A stretch of DNA of 64,000 nucleotides from Hathewaya limosa (GTDB taxonomy: Bacteria > Bacillota > Clostridia > Clostridiales > Clostridiaceae). The notes below the pieces were generated by a model. The model searched no databases and had not been told where the DNA came from. It saw only the letters and a list, made by a program, of their open reading frames with translations. The translations under genes and the position numbers were made by a program. Below, piece by piece: positions 36,780 to 45,154 of this stretch. Within the stretch, counting starts at the first letter, position 1, and every line of letters starts with the position of its first letter. The stretch lies in contig NZ_JAUSWN010000002.1 in assembly GCF_030815255.1 (NCBI RefSeq), positions 1 to 64,000 of the forward strand. Direction: 5' to 3'.

Positions 36780-36808
36780 TTTTCAATAGTTTTGTATATA
36801 ATTATAAT
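36780..36808 (+). promoter_or_regulatory. Putative promoter of murC
   Basis: TATAAT at 36803-36808 with a weak -35 TTTTCA (36780-36785) and a 17-base spacer. A second TATAAT lies at 36797-36802, 15 bases after TTGATT. The exact pair in use is uncertain. Confidence 0.35.
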
Positions 36809-36910
36809 GTAATAATCTAAAAAATATTTTATATTAGAAAGAAATTTTATATTTTGCCCAAAACAGGTAAGTTTTTAAATAAAATTTTCTTTTTACAAGG
36901 AGTGATAAAA

Positions 36911-38284
36911 ATGTCTTTAAACTTTATAAATGATATTAAAAAGAAAGTTCATTTCATAGGCATAGGTGGTATAAGTATGAGTGGACTAGCAGAAATTTTA
37001 CTTAAAAACGGTTATTCCGTTTCTGGTTCGGATATGAAAGAAAGTCATATAACGAAAAAATTAGAAGATTTGGGTGCAACTATTTATATAGGTCACAAAA
37101 GTGAAAATGTAGATAATACTGACATAGTTGTCTATACTGCTGCCATAGCTCAAGATAATCCTGAACTTATCCATGCAAAAAATTTAAATTTAACAATGTA
37201 TGACAGAGCTGAATTTTTAGGTCAAATAATGAAAGATCATAAATATAACGTAGCTGTTGCTGGTACTCATGGCAAAACTACAACTACATCTATGATGTCC
37301 CATATAGCATTAAGTGGAAACCTAGATCCAACAATTTTAGTCGGTGGAGAACTAGATGTTATAAACGGTAATATTCGTGTAGGTAAAAGTGATTATTTTA
37401 TAACTGAAGCTTGTGAATACAAAGAATCTTTTCTTAAATTTCACCCTTATGTAGGAATAATATTAAATGTAGACGCAGATCATTTAGACTACTATAAGGA
37501 TTTAAATCATATTAAACAAGCTTTCGCAAAATTTATAAATTTAATACCAACGGATGGATATCTTATAGCAAATGCAGAAGATAAAAATCTTATGGAAATT
37601 ATAGATACTGCTAAATGTAATGTAATAACTTTTGGTATTAATAATGGAAGAATAAGGGCTAAAGACATTGTCTTCAACGATAACGCAACTTCTACCTTTA
37701 ATGTCTATGATGGTGAAGAAAAATTATTCCAAGTAAATCTTAGTGTACCTGGACAACATAATATACTAAATTCACTAGCTACTATATGTGCTTCTTTAAG
37801 CTTAAAAATTCCTAAAGATGCTATAATAAATGGTTTGTTTGATTTTAGAGGAACTCATAGAAGATTTGAAGTTAAAGGTATTAAAGATGGTATATCTGTT
37901 ATAGATGATTATGCCCATCACCCAACAGAAATTAAATCTACTATAAAAACTGCAGACAAATATCCTCACAAAAACTTATATTATATCTTTCAACCACATA
38001 CTTATACAAGAACCTATACATTATTTAATGAATTCTGTAATTGTTTCTCTGGAGTAGAAAATTTAATTATTACAGATATCTATGCTGCTAGAGAAAAAGA
38101 TACTGGACTTGTAAGTTCTGAACAATTAGCAGAAGGAATTAAAAAAGCTGGTGTAAATTGTACTTATATAAAAGACTTTAATGAAATAACTGATTATCTA
38201 AAAAAACACTGTACAGATGGAGATGTAATAATAACTGTAGGTGCTGGAGATGTATTCAAAATAGGAGAAGATTTTTTAAAGTAG
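36911..38284 (+). CDS. murC: UDP-N-acetylmuramate--L-alanine ligase
   Basis: Adds the first amino acid of the peptidoglycan stem peptide. An N-terminal Rossmann fold (VHFIGIGGISMSGLAEIL) leads to the ATP loop GTHGKTTTTSMM, then NVDADHLDYY, and a C-terminal domain with RRFEVKG and DDYAHHPTEI. I start at the ATG at 36911 (457 residues) because AAGGAG lies eight bases upstream; the longer reading adds 19 residues without a ribosome site. It is divergent from purR and followed by its own terminator. Confidence 0.96.
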   Translation: MSLNFINDIKKKVHFIGIGGISMSGLAEILLKNGYSVSGSDMKESHITKKLEDLGATIYIGHKSENVDNTDIVVYTAAIAQDNPELIHAKNLNLTMYDRAEFLGQIMKDHKYNVAVAGTHGKTTTTSMMSHIALSGNLDPTILVGGELDVINGNIRVGKSDYFITEACEYKESFLKFHPYVGIILNVDADHLDYYKDLNHIKQAFAKFINLIPTDGYLIANAEDKNLMEIIDTAKCNVITFGINNGRIRAKDIVFNDNATSTFNVYDGEEKLFQVNLSVPGQHNILNSLATICASLSLKIPKDAIINGLFDFRGTHRRFEVKGIKDGISVIDDYAHHPTEIKSTIKTADKYPHKNLYYIFQPHTYTRTYTLFNEFCNCFSGVENLIITDIYAAREKDTGLVSSEQLAEGIKKAGVNCTYIKDFNEITDYLKKHCTDGDVIITVGAGDVFKIGEDFLK

Positions 38285-38292
38285 TCTGACTA

Positions 38293-38343
38293 AAAACTTA
38301 TGGTTATAAAATTTTTATTAATTTTATAACTGTAAGTTTTTTT
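38293..38343 (+). terminator. Terminator after murC
   Basis: A long stem with one internal mismatch (AAAACTTA-GTTATAAAAT against ATTTTATAAC-TAAGTTTT), followed by T7 on the plus strand. Confidence 0.8.
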
Positions 38344-38418
38344 ATAGGATAATTTTTAAAATATTGTACAAAACTATAAGTAAATTAACTTTATTTTACT
38401 TAAAGGATGTGAGACTAA

Positions 38419-38727
38419 TTGAAAAATTTTTTAATATCTGCATTAGTAAACTTAGGCCTAATTCTAATCTCTTATTACATATTCAGAAGCATTATTAGTG
38501 GTCCTAAACGTCATAAAATCTATGAGAAATTCATGAGCTCCTTTGCAAAATTCGTTATATTATTATTTATAATATCACTTGTAATAACTAGTGTTACTAC
38601 TTTTATTTTATATAAAACTAGATATTTAATGTATATAAATATTATTACTCCTGCAATTTTATCATTACTTGTAGGATTTATAGTATCAACAGTACCAACA
38701 AAGGGATTTGATGATAAAAAAAATTAA
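38419..38727 (+). CDS. Small membrane protein of unknown function
   Basis: 102 residues from a TTG start with AAAGGATG upstream. There are three hydrophobic segments (about 3-23, 43-66 and 73-93) separated by short basic loops, and a charged C terminus (GFDDKKN). I do not recognise a family and assign no function. It lies 134 bases downstream of murC behind a terminator and is followed by its own strong terminator, so it is probably a separate unit. Coding status is supported by the ribosome site, the membrane pattern and the terminator spacing. Confidence 0.7.
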   Translation: MKNFLISALVNLGLILISYYIFRSIISGPKRHKIYEKFMSSFAKFVILLFIISLVITSVTTFILYKTRYLMYINIITPAILSLLVGFIVSTVPTKGFDDKKN

Positions 38728-38733
38728 TTATAA

Positions 38734-38767
38734 AAAATATAGCAGTTAAAACTAACTGCTATATTTT
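38734..38767 (+). terminator. Terminator after the small membrane protein
   Basis: A 15-bp perfect stem (38734-38748 with 38753-38767, core TAGCAGTTA), followed by a T-rich tract. Confidence 0.85.
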
Positions 38768-38789
38768 TTATTTAAATTAATAAACTTTC

Positions 38790-38818
38790 TTGACAGTATC
38801 CAAGCTGTCTTGTATAAT
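38790..38818 (+). promoter_or_regulatory. Consensus sigma-A promoter of tRNA-Pro
   Basis: TTGACA (38790-38795), a 17-base spacer and TATAAT (38813-38818). Perfect hexamers, 14 bases before the mature tRNA. Confidence 0.9.
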
Positions 38819-38831
38819 ATTATTTGTATTT

Positions 38832-38907
38832 CGGGGTGTAGCGCAGATGGGAGCGCGCGTGGTTTGGGACCATGAGGTCGCAGGTTCAATCCCTGTCACC
38901 CCGACCA
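38832..38907 (+). tRNA. tRNA-Pro (TGG)
   Basis: 76 bases with encoded CCA. The acceptor is CGGGGTG/CACCCCG with discriminator A, and the anticodon loop TTTGGGA lies between CGTGG and CCATG. It is a single gene with its own promoter and terminator. Confidence 0.95.
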
Positions 38908-38936
38908 AAAGAATCACATTTTGTGGTTCTTTTTTT
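38907..38936 (+). terminator. Terminator after tRNA-Pro
   Basis: AAAAGAATCACA pairs with TGTGGTTCTTTT (one G-U), then a T-rich tract. The stem begins at the last base of the CCA end. Confidence 0.8.
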
Positions 38937-38979
38937 ATTTATATTATATTTATATTATATCTATATATTTTTTTATTAA

Positions 38980-39080
38980 TTATCCACATCTATAAAATAC
39001 TTTTTTAATAAATCCACATTTTTCTAACTTTATTCACATTTCTTCTCTTATATGAAACTTAATATACTCTTTTATCCACA
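38980..39080 (+). promoter_or_regulatory. Cluster of four DnaA-box-like sites
   Basis: TTATCCACA at 38980-38988 and 39072-39080 and TTATTCACA at 39030-39038 all fit the DnaA box TTATNCACA exactly. AAATCCACA at 39010-39018 is a weaker fourth site. All lie on the same strand and start 30, 20 and 42 bases apart, close to whole helical turns. An AT-rich tract (38935-38979) precedes them. No dnaA or dnaN gene is nearby, so this is not the chromosomal origin as normally organised. Confidence 0.65.
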
Positions 39081-39163
39081 ATTATATCTTTTGAAAAATA
39101 TCTATACCTATTATATAATAATCTAAAATTAATTAATATTTCTCAAGTTAAGGAGGGAGAACT

Positions 39164-39688
39164 TTGAATTCAGTTTTACATCATTTAAAGACAACTGATG
39201 AAAAAATTTTAAAGTTTTTTAATCATAATATAAAATCTAAATTTTTGGACTCTATACTGCCAAAAATAACTTATTTAGGTTCTATTCCTTTTACTTATTT
39301 ATTTTGTTTAACCCTTTCAACCATACCCCTAAAAAGCTTGAGAAGTCTGGGCCGTAAATGCTCTTTATCTTTAGTATTGTCTAGTATCTTAGTTTTTCTT
39401 ATAAAAAAACTAGTAAACAGAAAACGACCTTTTTTAAAACTTAAAAATTTACATATTCGAAAAATTCATATAGATCCTTACTCTTTTCCTTCTGGTCATA
39501 CAGCCATGGCTTTTTCTATAGCTGTAATGTTAAGTCTTTCCTTATCTTTCATCGATATATTACTTATACCACTTGCAATGCTTGTTGGCATATCTAGAAT
39601 GTATACTGGTGTTCATTATCCAACGGATGTATTTATAGGAATGCTCATTGGAAGTATTTGTTCTATATGTATTTATTTTATTATGTAA
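39164..39688 (+). CDS. PAP2-family membrane phosphatase
   Basis: 174 residues from a TTG start with AAGGAGG upstream. All three PAP2 motifs are intact: KKLVNRKRP (K-x6-RP), PSGHTAMAF with the catalytic His, and SRMYTGVHYPTDVF with the second His and Asp. Four or five membrane segments surround them. Likely substrates are undecaprenyl pyrophosphate or other lipid phosphates, from family knowledge only. It lies 28 bases before the HAD hydrolase, so the two may be co-transcribed. The DnaA-box cluster is immediately upstream. Confidence 0.87.
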   Translation: MNSVLHHLKTTDEKILKFFNHNIKSKFLDSILPKITYLGSIPFTYLFCLTLSTIPLKSLRSLGRKCSLSLVLSSILVFLIKKLVNRKRPFLKLKNLHIRKIHIDPYSFPSGHTAMAFSIAVMLSLSLSFIDILLIPLAMLVGISRMYTGVHYPTDVFIGMLIGSICSICIYFIM

Positions 39689-39716
39689 TTCAAAATTATT
39701 TTAGGAGGAATTCCTT

Positions 39717-40370
39717 ATGTTTAAAGATATTAAAGGAGCAATTTTTGATTTAGATGGAACTCTTATAGATTCTATGTGGTTATGGAGTAAAATTGATGTA
39801 GAGTACTTAAAAAAGCATAATTTACAAGTACCTGAAGATCTTAAAGAAAACCTGAACCACCTATGTTTTAAGGATTGTGCTAAATACTTCAAAACTAGAT
39901 TTAACCTGCCATACACGCCAGAAGAAATAGAATCTCATTGGATACAGATGGCTTTACAAGAATATTCAACTAATATATCTTTGAAACCTGGTGCAAAAAA
40001 GTTTTTACAGTTCTTAAAAAATAACAATATAAAAATTGCCCTGGCAACTAGCAACCGAAGAGACTTAGCAAATGCTAGTTTAAAATTAAATGATATAGCT
40101 AACTACTTTGATTGTATAACTACTACTGATGAAGTGCCTCGTGGCAAGAATTTTCCTGATGTCTATCTTCTTGCTGCAAATAGATTAGGTGTAAATCCAA
40201 AAAATTGTATAGTCTTTGAAGATATTCTTTTAGCTGTTAAAGGCGCCCATTCTGCTGGTATGAAAGTTATTGCTGTTTATGATGAGTTTTCTAAAAATGA
40301 GGAAAAAGAGATCACAACTATAGCTAGCAAATATATTCATAATTACGATGAATTACTTCACATGATTTAA
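39717..40370 (+). CDS. HAD-superfamily hydrolase, beta-phosphoglucomutase-like
   Basis: 217 residues. Motif I is FDLDGTLIDS with the nucleophilic Asp and the acid/base Asp; the helical cap is inserted after it (about 20-85). Motif II is TSNRRD, and motifs III/IV are around RGKNFPDVYLLA and CIVFEDILLAV. This is the phosphatase/mutase subclass with a C1 cap. The substrate cannot be read from sequence. AGGAGG lies before the ATG, 28 bases after the PAP2 gene. Confidence 0.88.
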   Translation: MFKDIKGAIFDLDGTLIDSMWLWSKIDVEYLKKHNLQVPEDLKENLNHLCFKDCAKYFKTRFNLPYTPEEIESHWIQMALQEYSTNISLKPGAKKFLQFLKNNNIKIALATSNRRDLANASLKLNDIANYFDCITTTDEVPRGKNFPDVYLLAANRLGVNPKNCIVFEDILLAVKGAHSAGMKVIAVYDEFSKNEEKEITTIASKYIHNYDELLHMI

Positions 40371-40428
40371 TCTTTAACCATGTAATTAATTTAAACTTTC
40401 ATTAATATAATTATATAGACATAAAAAA

Positions 40429-40458
40429 TAGGATGTTTATTAAAAAATAGACATCCTA
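40429..40458 (+). terminator. Hairpin after the HAD gene
   Basis: TAGGATGTTTATT (40429-40441) pairs with AATAGACATCCTA (40446-40458) with one G-U. There is no clear T-run after it, so termination is uncertain. Confidence 0.45.
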
Positions 40459-40483
40459 TACTAATTTTAATGGAGGTATTTTT

Positions 40484-40906
40484 ATGATTTTTACCATTTT
40501 GTTGATTATAATTCTCATATGTGCTTTGATTTATATGTACTATACATATGAAAATGCCATTTATAATTTAAAAAATCAGCTTACCCTTAGCAATTCACAA
40601 AACTTAAAACTTAAATCTACTCTATTGGAAAACACAGATAATTTTTCTAACCTTACAATTAACTTTTCTAATCCAGAATTTTCACATGCAATTATAAATC
40701 AAAAATGTTATATATATTTATGTCCTTTAGAAAATTCACCTATTATAAATATTTTAGAACAAGGTATTGAGATTAATTTATTAGCCATAGCAGAAGTTCA
40801 AGATTTGACTTGGTATGAAATATCATTAAAAATAGAATCCAATAATATAAATTCTAGAGGTTGGATTTTAGAAGAGTGTATAAATAAACTAAATTTAAAT
40901 ACTTAG
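40484..40906 (+). CDS. Membrane-anchored SH3-like protein
   Basis: 140 residues. One N-terminal membrane segment (about 2-20) is followed by a short coiled-coil-like stretch (YENAIYNLKNQLTLSNSQNLKLKSTLLEN). The C-terminal domain (about 65-132) has the pattern of a bacterial SH3 domain: CYIYLCPLENSPIINIL at its start, then TWYEISL and SRGWILEECI at its end. Such domains often bind cell-wall peptide. The function is unknown. GGAGG lies before the ATG. It faces comB across a shared terminator. Confidence 0.7.
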   Translation: MIFTILLIIILICALIYMYYTYENAIYNLKNQLTLSNSQNLKLKSTLLENTDNFSNLTINFSNPEFSHAIINQKCYIYLCPLENSPIINILEQGIEINLLAIAEVQDLTWYEISLKIESNNINSRGWILEECINKLNLNT

Positions 40907-40934
40907 AAATTGTTACTCTAAACTTTTGTTAAAC

Positions 40935-40964
40935 AAAAGCCAACAAACAAATGTTGGCCTTTTA
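40935..40964. terminator. Convergent terminator between the SH3-like gene and comB
   Basis: GCCAACA pairs with TGTTGGC, flanked by A-rich and T-rich arms with one bulged C. It serves both converging genes. Confidence 0.65.
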
Positions 40965-40979
40965 CCATACTAATTAATA

Positions 40980-41687
40980 TTATTTAATTTTTCCATCCTT
41001 ATATTCGGGAACTATATCAATAATATCTTTTTGTATACAATATTCTAAATCATCTTCAAGATTTAATCTTGTTAACCTATTATAGTGTGTAGCATCTTTT
41101 ATGAAACTTATTATATCCTTATGATTTTCATAGACCATATAAGATGTTTTTGCTATATCAGTTAAGTTAATCTTTTTATTAATTTCTTTTATTTTAGATA
41201 TTATATATCCCCCACAGATAAAATCATCCATTGAAAATTCACCATTTGTTCCTGAATTAACAATAACCAAATCATTATTTATAGCACAGACTTTTTTAGC
41301 CACGGCTTCTGCATTAATCATTGCCCCTATTAAAATATTTCTTGCTCTCTTGCTACCTTTAATTGCTCTTGTTCCATTACTAGTGGTTATTATAAATGTC
41401 TTATTCTTTATAACCTCTTCTGTATAGTCCAATGGAGAATTAGAACAATTAAATCCCTCTATTTTTAATGCATTTCTTTCTCCGCCTAAAATGTATAATG
41501 CTCTATCCTTTTTACATAAATCAAAAGCTTCCTCTGTAGATAAAACGGGTATAACCTCTTTACATCCATTCTTAATAGCCGTAACTATAACAGATGTAGC
41601 TCTTAATACATCAATTACTATTACTGTCTTTCCCTCTAATTTATCTGCATTAATATGATCAGCCGAAATCATTAAATCAATATTCAT
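40980..41687 (-). CDS. comB: 2-phosphosulfolactate phosphatase family protein (ComB)
   Basis: 235 residues. The family start (VIVIDVLRATSVIVTAIKNG), GGERNALKIEGFNCSNSPLDYT, TTSNGTRAI and VNSGTNGEFSMDDFICGG are typical of ComB. The enzyme removes phosphate from phosphosulfolactate in coenzyme M synthesis in methanogens; homologues are also found in Firmicutes, where sulfolactate is a spore component in B. subtilis. AGGGG lies before the ATG. It lies 29 bases downstream of the radical SAM gene and is probably in its operon. Confidence 0.88.
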   Translation of the reverse strand: MNIDLMISADHINADKLEGKTVIVIDVLRATSVIVTAIKNGCKEVIPVLSTEEAFDLCKKDRALYILGGERNALKIEGFNCSNSPLDYTEEVIKNKTFIITTSNGTRAIKGSKRARNILIGAMINAEAVAKKVCAINNDLVIVNSGTNGEFSMDDFICGGYIISKIKEINKKINLTDIAKTSYMVYENHKDIISFIKDATHYNRLTRLNLEDDLEYCIQKDIIDIVPEYKDGKIK

Positions 41688-41716
41688 TACGATTCATCCC
41701 CTAATTATATATATTA

Positions 41717-42646
41717 TTAGTCTTTAAAATCCTTGCCTTGGTAAATATCTTCTTCTATAAACCTTCTATCTATAGCATTTAATATTTCCCACTTTTTTAA
41801 GCTCCACATAGGTCCTATTAATGATTTTCTTGGTGCATCTCCGGTTAATCTATGTATAACTATAGATTGAGGTAACAACGCTACAGATTTACATATTATA
41901 TCTATATACTCATCCTGTTCCATAAACTTAAGCTTTCCTTGCTCATATAACTTTACTAGTTGGGTATTCTCCATAAGATGAAGTAAATGAAGTTTAATCC
42001 CTTGAATATCCATTTTGGATAAATACTTTATAGTATTAAGCATATCTTCAGCTGTTTCACCTGGAAGTCCCAAAATAACATGCACTACTACATCAATATT
42101 TTTTTCTCTTAGTTTTCTAACAGCATCTTCAAAAACTTTAAGTTCATATCCCCTATTAATAATTTTTGCCGTATTTTCATTAGAAGTTTGAAGTCCTAAT
42201 TCAACCCATGTATAAAGTTTTTTATTATATTTATCTAAAAGCTCCACTACATTATCCTCAAGACAATCTGGTCTAGTTGCTATAGCTAATGCCACAACTC
42301 CTTCATTTTGTATAGCTTCATTATATCTTTTATCTAACACTTCTATGGGTGCATAAGTATTTGTATATGCTTGAAAATAAGCTATGTATTTCCCGCTTTT
42401 CCATTTTTTATTCATCATTGCTTTTATATCTTTAAATTGAGTACTAATGGAAAAATTTCTGTTTCCTGCAAAATCCCCAGATCCTCTTGCACTACAAAAT
42501 ACACATCCTCCTTTTCCTATAGTCCCATCTCTATTAGGACAAGAAAAGCCTGCATCAAGTGAGATCTTAAAAACTTTTTCTCCGAATTTTTCTCTTAAAA
42601 AATAATTTAAACTACGATATCTCTTATCGCCCCATTTTTTTTGCAT
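41717..42646 (-). CDS. Radical SAM protein, TIGR01212/YtqA family
   Basis: 309 residues. The cluster motif is C36-x11-C48-x2-C51 in SCPNRDGTIGKGGCVFC, unlike the usual CX3CX2C and typical of the Elp3-like YtqA group. Other family marks are AYFQAYTNTYAPIEVLD, IATRPDCL, WVELGLQT and GLPGETAEDM. The reaction of this family is not well established; RNA modification is often suggested. AAAGGAAG lies before the ATG. It is co-oriented with comB. Confidence 0.87.
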   Translation of the reverse strand: MQKKWGDKRYRSLNYFLREKFGEKVFKISLDAGFSCPNRDGTIGKGGCVFCSARGSGDFAGNRNFSISTQFKDIKAMMNKKWKSGKYIAYFQAYTNTYAPIEVLDKRYNEAIQNEGVVALAIATRPDCLEDNVVELLDKYNKKLYTWVELGLQTSNENTAKIINRGYELKVFEDAVRKLREKNIDVVVHVILGLPGETAEDMLNTIKYLSKMDIQGIKLHLLHLMENTQLVKLYEQGKLKFMEQDEYIDIICKSVALLPQSIVIHRLTGDAPRKSLIGPMWSLKKWEILNAIDRRFIEEDIYQGKDFKD

Positions 42647-42742
42647 TACATACTTCCTTTCAAATCTTTTGTATATTTATTAGTATGATTATATTTTATC
42701 CCTCTTTATAAATAACTTCAAAACATTTATTTATATAAATTA

Positions 42743-42777
42743 AAGGTTTCAAAACAAAATTTGTTTTGAAACCTTTA
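42743..42777 (-). terminator. Terminator after the lipoprotein gene
   Basis: A 17-bp perfect stem (42743-42759 with 42761-42777, core GGTTTCAAAAC). The U-tract on the exit is interrupted. Confidence 0.75.
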
Positions 42778-42783
42778 TATTAT

Positions 42784-43875
42784 CTAAATTTTGGTTAATT
42801 TAAATTCCTTCAAATCTAAACTCCAGTTTCCTATAATATTTCCATCTACATTATCTTTTTCATTTCTTTTAACAACTTGAAAATTTAGAGTTTCCTTATC
42901 AAAACCATTAAATAATATATTAACCTTATCTACTGGAAAAATACTTTCTAGATTAACTGGTATTAAAGAGCCTTCTCCCGTATTATATACTCGTATAAAT
43001 TTTCCATTATTACTATCACTATATTGACATAATACAAATTCATCATCTTGTGAAAATACTAGAAAATCTATATTTTTATCCTTAAGTACATCTAAAGATA
43101 TAATTTCTTTTCCTATTGGAATTTCTTTCATACCCGAAGAGCTTTGACCTCCAGTTGTTCCACCTGATGGCGGAGTACTGCCTGCACCTGATGATGGCCC
43201 TTGAACAGCTAAACTATCATCTATAATAATTATTCCAATAAAAGGCATTTTGCCTTTTGTACTAATAGCTATCTTATCCGCATTATAATTAAATTGTAAT
43301 CTTCCAAATTCTTCTTTGCTAACTAATACTTTATGAATATTTCCTGCATCTACTTTAGGAAAAAAGTATGTTGGTATACTGCCTTTTTCTAAAATTAAGT
43401 CAGTTTTTACATTAGTCTTATTCCTTTGTCTTACTTTTCCAGATTCAATAAATCCCTCTTTTTCAGGTGAATATTTAATATCACTAATTTTATATTCTGA
43501 TCCCTCTTTAGTTACTTTTATAGCCAAATTATCCAAAAATGCTTGTGCATATTTTTCACTACATCTAGCAACTTTTAATTCAACTAGGGCACTTCTGCCT
43601 ATTTCATTAACATTATTTATTGTAAATCCTTTTATTTTTAACTCCCCATCTTCCACTTTCTTAGATTTAGAACTTAATTCTTTAGTATAAAGTTTTTTAG
43701 CATTAGTATAATCATCTTTTTGTAAATATCCTATATAATTATTAACTATTTTTAATGCTGACTTAATTTCAAAATTATTTTCTTTCTCCTTAGCCATTTC
43801 TTTTGCATTATTACATCCTGATAAAACTAAACCTATAATTAAGAAAAATATAATTAAAGCTCTTCCTTTTCTCAC
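42784..43875 (-). CDS. Lipoprotein of unknown function
   Basis: From the GTG at 43875 (AAAGGGG eight bases upstream) the product has 363 residues, with a lipoprotein signal ending LVLSGC (Cys21). The segment after it (about 38-130: IVNNYIGYLQKDDYTNAKKLYTKEL onwards) resembles an NTF2-like fold in pattern only. A Gly/Ser/Pro-rich linker (about 225-250) separates it from a C-terminal beta-rich half. I do not recognise a family. It is expected on the outer face of the membrane. It is transcribed alone, divergent from the YkvI-like transporter gene. Confidence 0.75.
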   Translation of the reverse strand: MRKGRALIIFFLIIGLVLSGCNNAKEMAKEKENNFEIKSALKIVNNYIGYLQKDDYTNAKKLYTKELSSKSKKVEDGELKIKGFTINNVNEIGRSALVELKVARCSEKYAQAFLDNLAIKVTKEGSEYKISDIKYSPEKEGFIESGKVRQRNKTNVKTDLILEKGSIPTYFFPKVDAGNIHKVLVSKEEFGRLQFNYNADKIAISTKGKMPFIGIIIIDDSLAVQGPSSGAGSTPPSGGTTGGQSSSGMKEIPIGKEIISLDVLKDKNIDFLVFSQDDEFVLCQYSDSNNGKFIRVYNTGEGSLIPVNLESIFPVDKVNILFNGFDKETLNFQVVKRNEKDNVDGNIIGNWSLDLKEFKLTKI

Positions 43876-44008
43876 TCTTATTTCCCCTTTCACTAAAATT
43901 CATATATTTATTTTTTCCATAAAACAAAATTTAATTAATAAATTCATTATTTAGTTAACAACTTAATATACTTGTAATAAAAATATATATTTTAGGGAGG
44001 AATTTGTT

Positions 44009-45073
44009 TTGAAAAAGAATACCGGTCAGACTTTGCAAATTGCAGCTGTTTTTATAGGCACCGTTGTAGGTGCTGGATTAGCCTCTGGTCAAGAAATTAC
44101 TCAATTCTTTACTACATATGGATTTAAAAGTTTTATAGGAATCTTTATTTGTCTTTTAATTTATGTTGGCATATGTCCTATAATTTCTGAAATAAGTATA
44201 AAATATAACTTAAATTCATATGACCAACTTATAAGCCTTGTAAGCCCTGGATATTTGGGTAAATTCACCGATTTAATGACGGCTTCCTTTTTAGTATGTT
44301 CCTCTGCCATTATCTTAGCTGGAAGTGGGGCTTTATTACATCAATATTTCAAAATTCCTAAATATATCGGATTAATTCTTATGACCATAATCTCTATTTG
44401 TACCCTATTGAAAAATACTAAAGGTCTAGTAGTTATTAATTCTTTTATTGTACCCTCTTTGATTATTGTTATACTGTTTATATTCTCTTTATATATTACT
44501 TTTTTTAGCAAAGAAATAAATATAAATACCTTGTTAGCCTTAAAGCCTTGTAAACCACAGCTAATCTCTGGCCAATGGCTAATTTCATCTATTTTATATG
44601 GTGGATTTAATATACTATGTTGTTGTGGTGTTTTAGTACCATTGAGCAAGGAAAACTCAAATAAATGTGTTATGAAGAATGGAATCATTTTAGGCTCTAT
44701 AGGTTTAACCATAGTATGCGCCATAATTAATCTAATGTTATCTTTAAATATCCCTGGGATATTTAAATATGATATTCCTCTTTTATATATAGCTAAGCCA
44801 TTTGGCCTTGTTGTACAAGGAATCCTATTATGCATTATATGGTGTGAAATGTTCTCTACTGAAGTATCCAATATATATAGTGTTTCTAAAGCATTAGAAC
44901 AAAAATATAAATTAAATTATAACATTGGAGTATTTTTAGTTATGGCTATAGCCATTCCCATTTCTCAAATAGGTTTTAAAAATTTAATACGCTTTTTATA
45001 TCCTGGGTTTGGTATAGTTAGTTCAATCTTTATCATGCAGTGTGTTTTCTTTTATAAAAAAATGAATTGTTAA
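44009..45073 (+). CDS. YkvI-like membrane transporter
   Basis: 354 residues with about ten hydrophobic segments. The start, LQIAAVFIGTVVGAGLASGQEITQFFTTYG, is the characteristic first half-helix of YkvI-type proteins, which are related to the APC/LeuT-fold amino-acid transporters. The substrate is unknown. It has a TTG start with AGGGAGG eight bases upstream. The nearest neighbour, the PflA-like gene, begins 81 bases downstream. Confidence 0.82.
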   Translation: MKKNTGQTLQIAAVFIGTVVGAGLASGQEITQFFTTYGFKSFIGIFICLLIYVGICPIISEISIKYNLNSYDQLISLVSPGYLGKFTDLMTASFLVCSSAIILAGSGALLHQYFKIPKYIGLILMTIISICTLLKNTKGLVVINSFIVPSLIIVILFIFSLYITFFSKEININTLLALKPCKPQLISGQWLISSILYGGFNILCCCGVLVPLSKENSNKCVMKNGIILGSIGLTIVCAIINLMLSLNIPGIFKYDIPLLYIAKPFGLVVQGILLCIIWCEMFSTEVSNIYSVSKALEQKYKLNYNIGVFLVMAIAIPISQIGFKNLIRFLYPGFGIVSSIFIMQCVFFYKKMNC

Positions 45074-45154
45074 AGTTACTTTTGAAATTTTATTTAAATG
45101 TTGATAAAATTAACTTAAATAATTTTATTTAATATTAAGGAAGGCACTATTTAT

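Noticed and set aside
36632..36780. PurBox pair for PurR autoregulation
   Set aside because: Only isolated CGAA half sites were seen, without the paired, spaced arrangement.
38935..39163. Chromosomal origin of replication
   Set aside because: DnaA boxes and AT-rich DNA are present, but dnaA, dnaN, rpmH and the usual array are absent; reported instead as a cluster outside the origin.
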